Source: Neocallimastix lanati (nom. inval.) (Eukaryota; Neocallimastigomycota; Neocallimastigomycetes; Neocallimastigales; Neocallimastigaceae). From it: a stretch of 64,000 nt of DNA. The notes beneath the pieces are model-generated. The model saw nothing but the letters and a program-made list of their open reading frames with translations, was not told the DNA's origin and did no database searches. Each line of letters opens with the position of its first letter. Position 1 is the stretch's first letter. The DNA is taken from the NCBI GenBank assembly GCA_016946835.1, contig JACVTC010000090.1, positions 693,501 through 757,500 on the forward strand, in the 5' to 3' direction. The position numbers were made by a program, and so were the translations under genes. Positions 61,489 to 64,000 of the stretch are shown here, piece after piece.

Positions 61489-62081
61489 TAATATTTATAG
61501 TTTAATAAATTATTATTTATCATTGTAACAGATATATGGTAACTTCAAACCTATCCAATGATAGTTCTCTGGTTACGTAACGTATCTCTAAACAATTAGC
61601 AATTTCGGCTAATCAAATAAAATCTTTTATTATTTTCGTACATTAAATTTTATTATTTTTATAGTTAATTATATAGTTAAATACTTAGATAAATATATTT
61701 TATTTAGTAATTAGTAAAATAAGTTAAATTAAATTATTTACCAATCATAAAATTATTGACATGTATAAATAATAATTAAACTTGTAACTATAACGCACTA
61801 GCGTTACTATTAACGTAAATTGTTATTATAAATATTAATAAATAAAATATAATTATTAAATAAAAACATATTGCTCAGTGTAAGCCCAGTAACTGATAAC
61901 AGAGTTATAAAGTGCTGCGCTATATTCTAGTGTAATAGAAAATAATAGCTATAAATATAATTAATTTAGTGTTTATTATTAACAACTCGAATAGAGAGGT
62001 GTTAAATTATCTTAGCCTTTGAATTTAATTATTATTCGTTATTTTAATTAATAATAAACTTACCTTTTACACAAATTTTGT
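61489..62081. other. Short non-coding gap between retroelements
   Basis: Less AT-rich patches at 61535-61615 and 61870-61935 (CTCAGTGTAAGCCCAGTAAC) may be fragments of further LTRs. No gene. Confidence 0.4.
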
Positions 62082-62639
62082 TGTAAGAAACTCTAATAAA
62101 AAAAAAAAGATATTTTATAAGAGTTTTCTTTTATTATTTTTTTTTATTAATTTTTATATAATGTTTGAGTTTATTATTAAAAAATATAATAAAGAAAAAT
62201 ACTTATATCGGTAAAGAAAGTAGAGATATTGTATATGAATAAATATATAAATTTTTTTTTAAAGAAAACACAAAATTTTTTAAGAAAAAGTTTTTTAGAA
62301 AATTTAAATTTTAAGTTATTATTATTTTAATGTTTTTTTATTAATATTTATTTAATAATAATAACTCTTGATTTCTGAAAAAACAGAAATCAATCGTTAT
62401 TTTATACTTTTTTGTTTATTAATTAATCTTAATTTATAATATTTATTCATTTTTGTCATATGTTTATTTAATTAATAATTATTTAATATAAAATATTAAT
62501 TATTTCTTGGCTAAGCTATTGATTGCTAGTCAGCTGTTGTATCTTCAGGAAAAGACTTGCAGAAAAACCTGAAGATTTCTTAATTATAATAATATTAGAA
62601 CGAATTATATTTCAAGGGAATTTATTATTTAATTTATCT

Positions 62640-62850
62640 AATATTATTGTAAAAATAATTTTAAAACATTAAATATTAAATCTATTATTTAATTTATTTA
62701 TTATTTAATATTATTGTGAAAATAATTTTAAAACATTAAATATTAAATCTATTATTTAATTTATTTATTATTTAATATTATTGTGAAAATAATTTTAAAA
62801 CATTAAATATTAAATCTATTATTTAATTTATTTATTATTTAATATTATTA
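62640..62850. repeat. 67-bp tandem repeat, about three copies, in LTR
   Basis: Unit AATATTATTGTGAAAATAAT then TTTAAAACATTAAATATTAA and AT-rich remainder; near identical copies. Confidence 0.9.
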
Positions 62851-63038
62851 TGATAATTAGAAATAATTTTAAAACTTTAACAATTAAAGTTTGCTATTAA
62901 TTTATGGCTTAAATTTTAATTTATCATTATTTAATAATTTTGTATATGAGTCAGAGATATTAATAATTTACCTAAATTAATTTAATAAAGTTTAGTAATA
63001 AAATAAATGATAAATATTATATATGTGAAAATTATAAT

Positions 63039-63121
63039 AAATTTTATTATTATAAATTTTATTATTATAAATTTTATTATTATAAATTTTATTATTATAA
63101 ATTTTATTATTATAAATTTTA
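63039..63121. repeat. 15-bp tandem repeat in LTR
   Basis: AAATTTTATTATTAT repeated about five and a half times without change. Confidence 0.9.
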
Positions 63122-63258
63122 TTTTTTAATATTTAATTTATTATACTTTTGTATTTAATTTTTATTTTAATTAATAAAATTTATATTTAGATTAAGAAAT
63201 ATAGAAAATATTTCTATATTTCTTACATTAGTATTCGTTACAGTATTGTTATTGTAAT

Positions 63259-64000
63259 CTATTTTGGTGTTTTTTTTACAATTATTTTAGAGCTAACTTG
63301 GAATAAAATACATCCAAGCGCAAAATTACTTGCATCCGTTTCAACAAAAATTTGAGAATTAGGATCAGCAGGAATAAAAATGGGAGAAGACGTAAAAGAA
63401 CGTTTAAGAAGTTCAGAGGAGTCATTAGCATCTATTGAACAAACAAAAGGAACATTTTTTCTTGTAAGCTTATTAAAAGGATAAGCAATTTTAGCAAAAT
63501 TTTTTATAAAGCGTCTGTAGAAATTAGCAAGGCCAAGAAACGATTGAACTTCCTTAGCTGTTGTTGGAGCAGGCCAATCTAAAATAGCTGAAACTTTCTC
63601 AATATCCATCTTAAGACCTTCTGAAGATACATAATATCCTAAAAATTTAACTTCGAACTTATCAAACTCACATTTTTCAAGGTTAGCATGTAAATAAAAT
63701 TTCCTAAGTTGCAATAGTACTTTTTTAACGTGTAAATGGTGTTCAGAAAGATCATCAGAAAAAATGATAATATCATCTATATAGGCATAGCAAAATTTAC
63801 CTAAATAGTCACTTAATGCGGTATCAATCATTCTTTGAAAACAGGCAGGTGCATTCTTGAAACCGAAAGACATAACTCTAAATTCAAAGTGTCCTAAGCT
63901 ACATACAAAAACTGTTTTATATTCATCACCTTGCCTGATTCGAATTTGGAAGTAAGCAGATTTCAAATCAAGCTTTGAGTAATACTTATGACCAGGAATT
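63259..64000 (-). pseudogene. pol: Ty3/gypsy RT fragment, internally deleted, off right edge
   Basis: Entering from the edge with HKYYSKLDLKSAYFQIRI: RT blocks FRVMSFGFKNAPACFQRM, catalytic YAYIDDIIIFSDD, FLGYYVSSEGLKMDIEK, VQSFLGLANFYRRFIKNF, then the RNase H start FVETDASNFALGCILFQVS. The frame is undamaged to this point, then ends SSKIIVKKTPK 30 bp before the LTR. RNase H body and integrase are missing, so a deletion joined early RNase H to the pol end. Confidence 0.9.

Larger units (their letters stand above)
62082..63227 (-). repeat. 3' LTR of the right-edge Ty3/gypsy element
   Basis: 1146 bp; on the minus strand TGTAAGAAATATAG...GAGTTTCTTACA, related in ends and hairpins to the LTR at 52455. 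It contains three 67-bp tandem repeats (62640-62850) and 15-bp repeats (63039-63121). The second LTR is outside the window, so limits rest on the TGTAAG/CTTACA ends. Confidence 0.7.

Overview
The window is extremely AT-rich eukaryotic DNA. Genes have many short AT-rich introns with GT..AG ends, and proteins carry long Asn/Lys/Ser tracts. The best fit is an anaerobic gut fungus (Neocallimastigomycota). The reasons are this composition, a class C receptor with a beta-helix ectodomain, a RIO1 kinase that matches its family closely, and a mixed load of decayed Ty1/copia and Ty3/gypsy elements. A dictyostelid or another AT-rich protist cannot be excluded by reading alone.

Only three host genes look alive. 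At 11457-16431 (+) an 11-exon model gives a 1331-residue membrane receptor: signal peptide, right-handed beta-helix repeats, an EGF-like module and a class C type 7TM domain. At 18916-22034 (+) an 11-exon model gives a 665-residue RIO1 kinase for 40S ribosome maturation. At 29945-34322 (-) a 3-exon model gives a roughly 1357-residue protein with a disordered, repeat-bearing N-terminus and an NRPS condensation-type domain lacking the catalytic histidines; a 12-T run (33034-33045) leaves it one base out of frame. A fourth host gene, cytosolic tryptophanyl-tRNA synthetase (38560-40130, -), is a pseudogene whose 5' end has been replaced by copia integrase.

The rest is a retrotransposon graveyard. 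From left to right: two Ty3-like gag/protease copies on the minus strand (1-1888 and 3878-5967), the first with a UUUAAAC frameshift site; a copia gag remnant (8250-9016); a short non-coding LTR element with clean target duplications (23632-24958) sitting just upstream of a decayed copia element (24995-28352); a MULE-like TIR element (28644-29622); copia remnants at 35930-37491, 40131-41939, 42956-43496 and 43497-46222; a Ty3/gypsy element (47568-53352); a structurally complete copia element (54539-61483) with near-identical LTRs but broken frames; and an internally deleted Ty3/gypsy element running off the right edge (62082-64000).

Four copia-type elements share one primer-binding site, GATTAAGAGTCTCAT or a one-end variant, complementary to the anticodon arm of a tRNA-Lys(CUU), so half-tRNA priming is proposed. 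The two Ty3/gypsy LTR families share two hairpins with paired base changes. Together these are the most unusual retroelement signals. Among host genes the beta-helix/7TM receptor is the most interesting.
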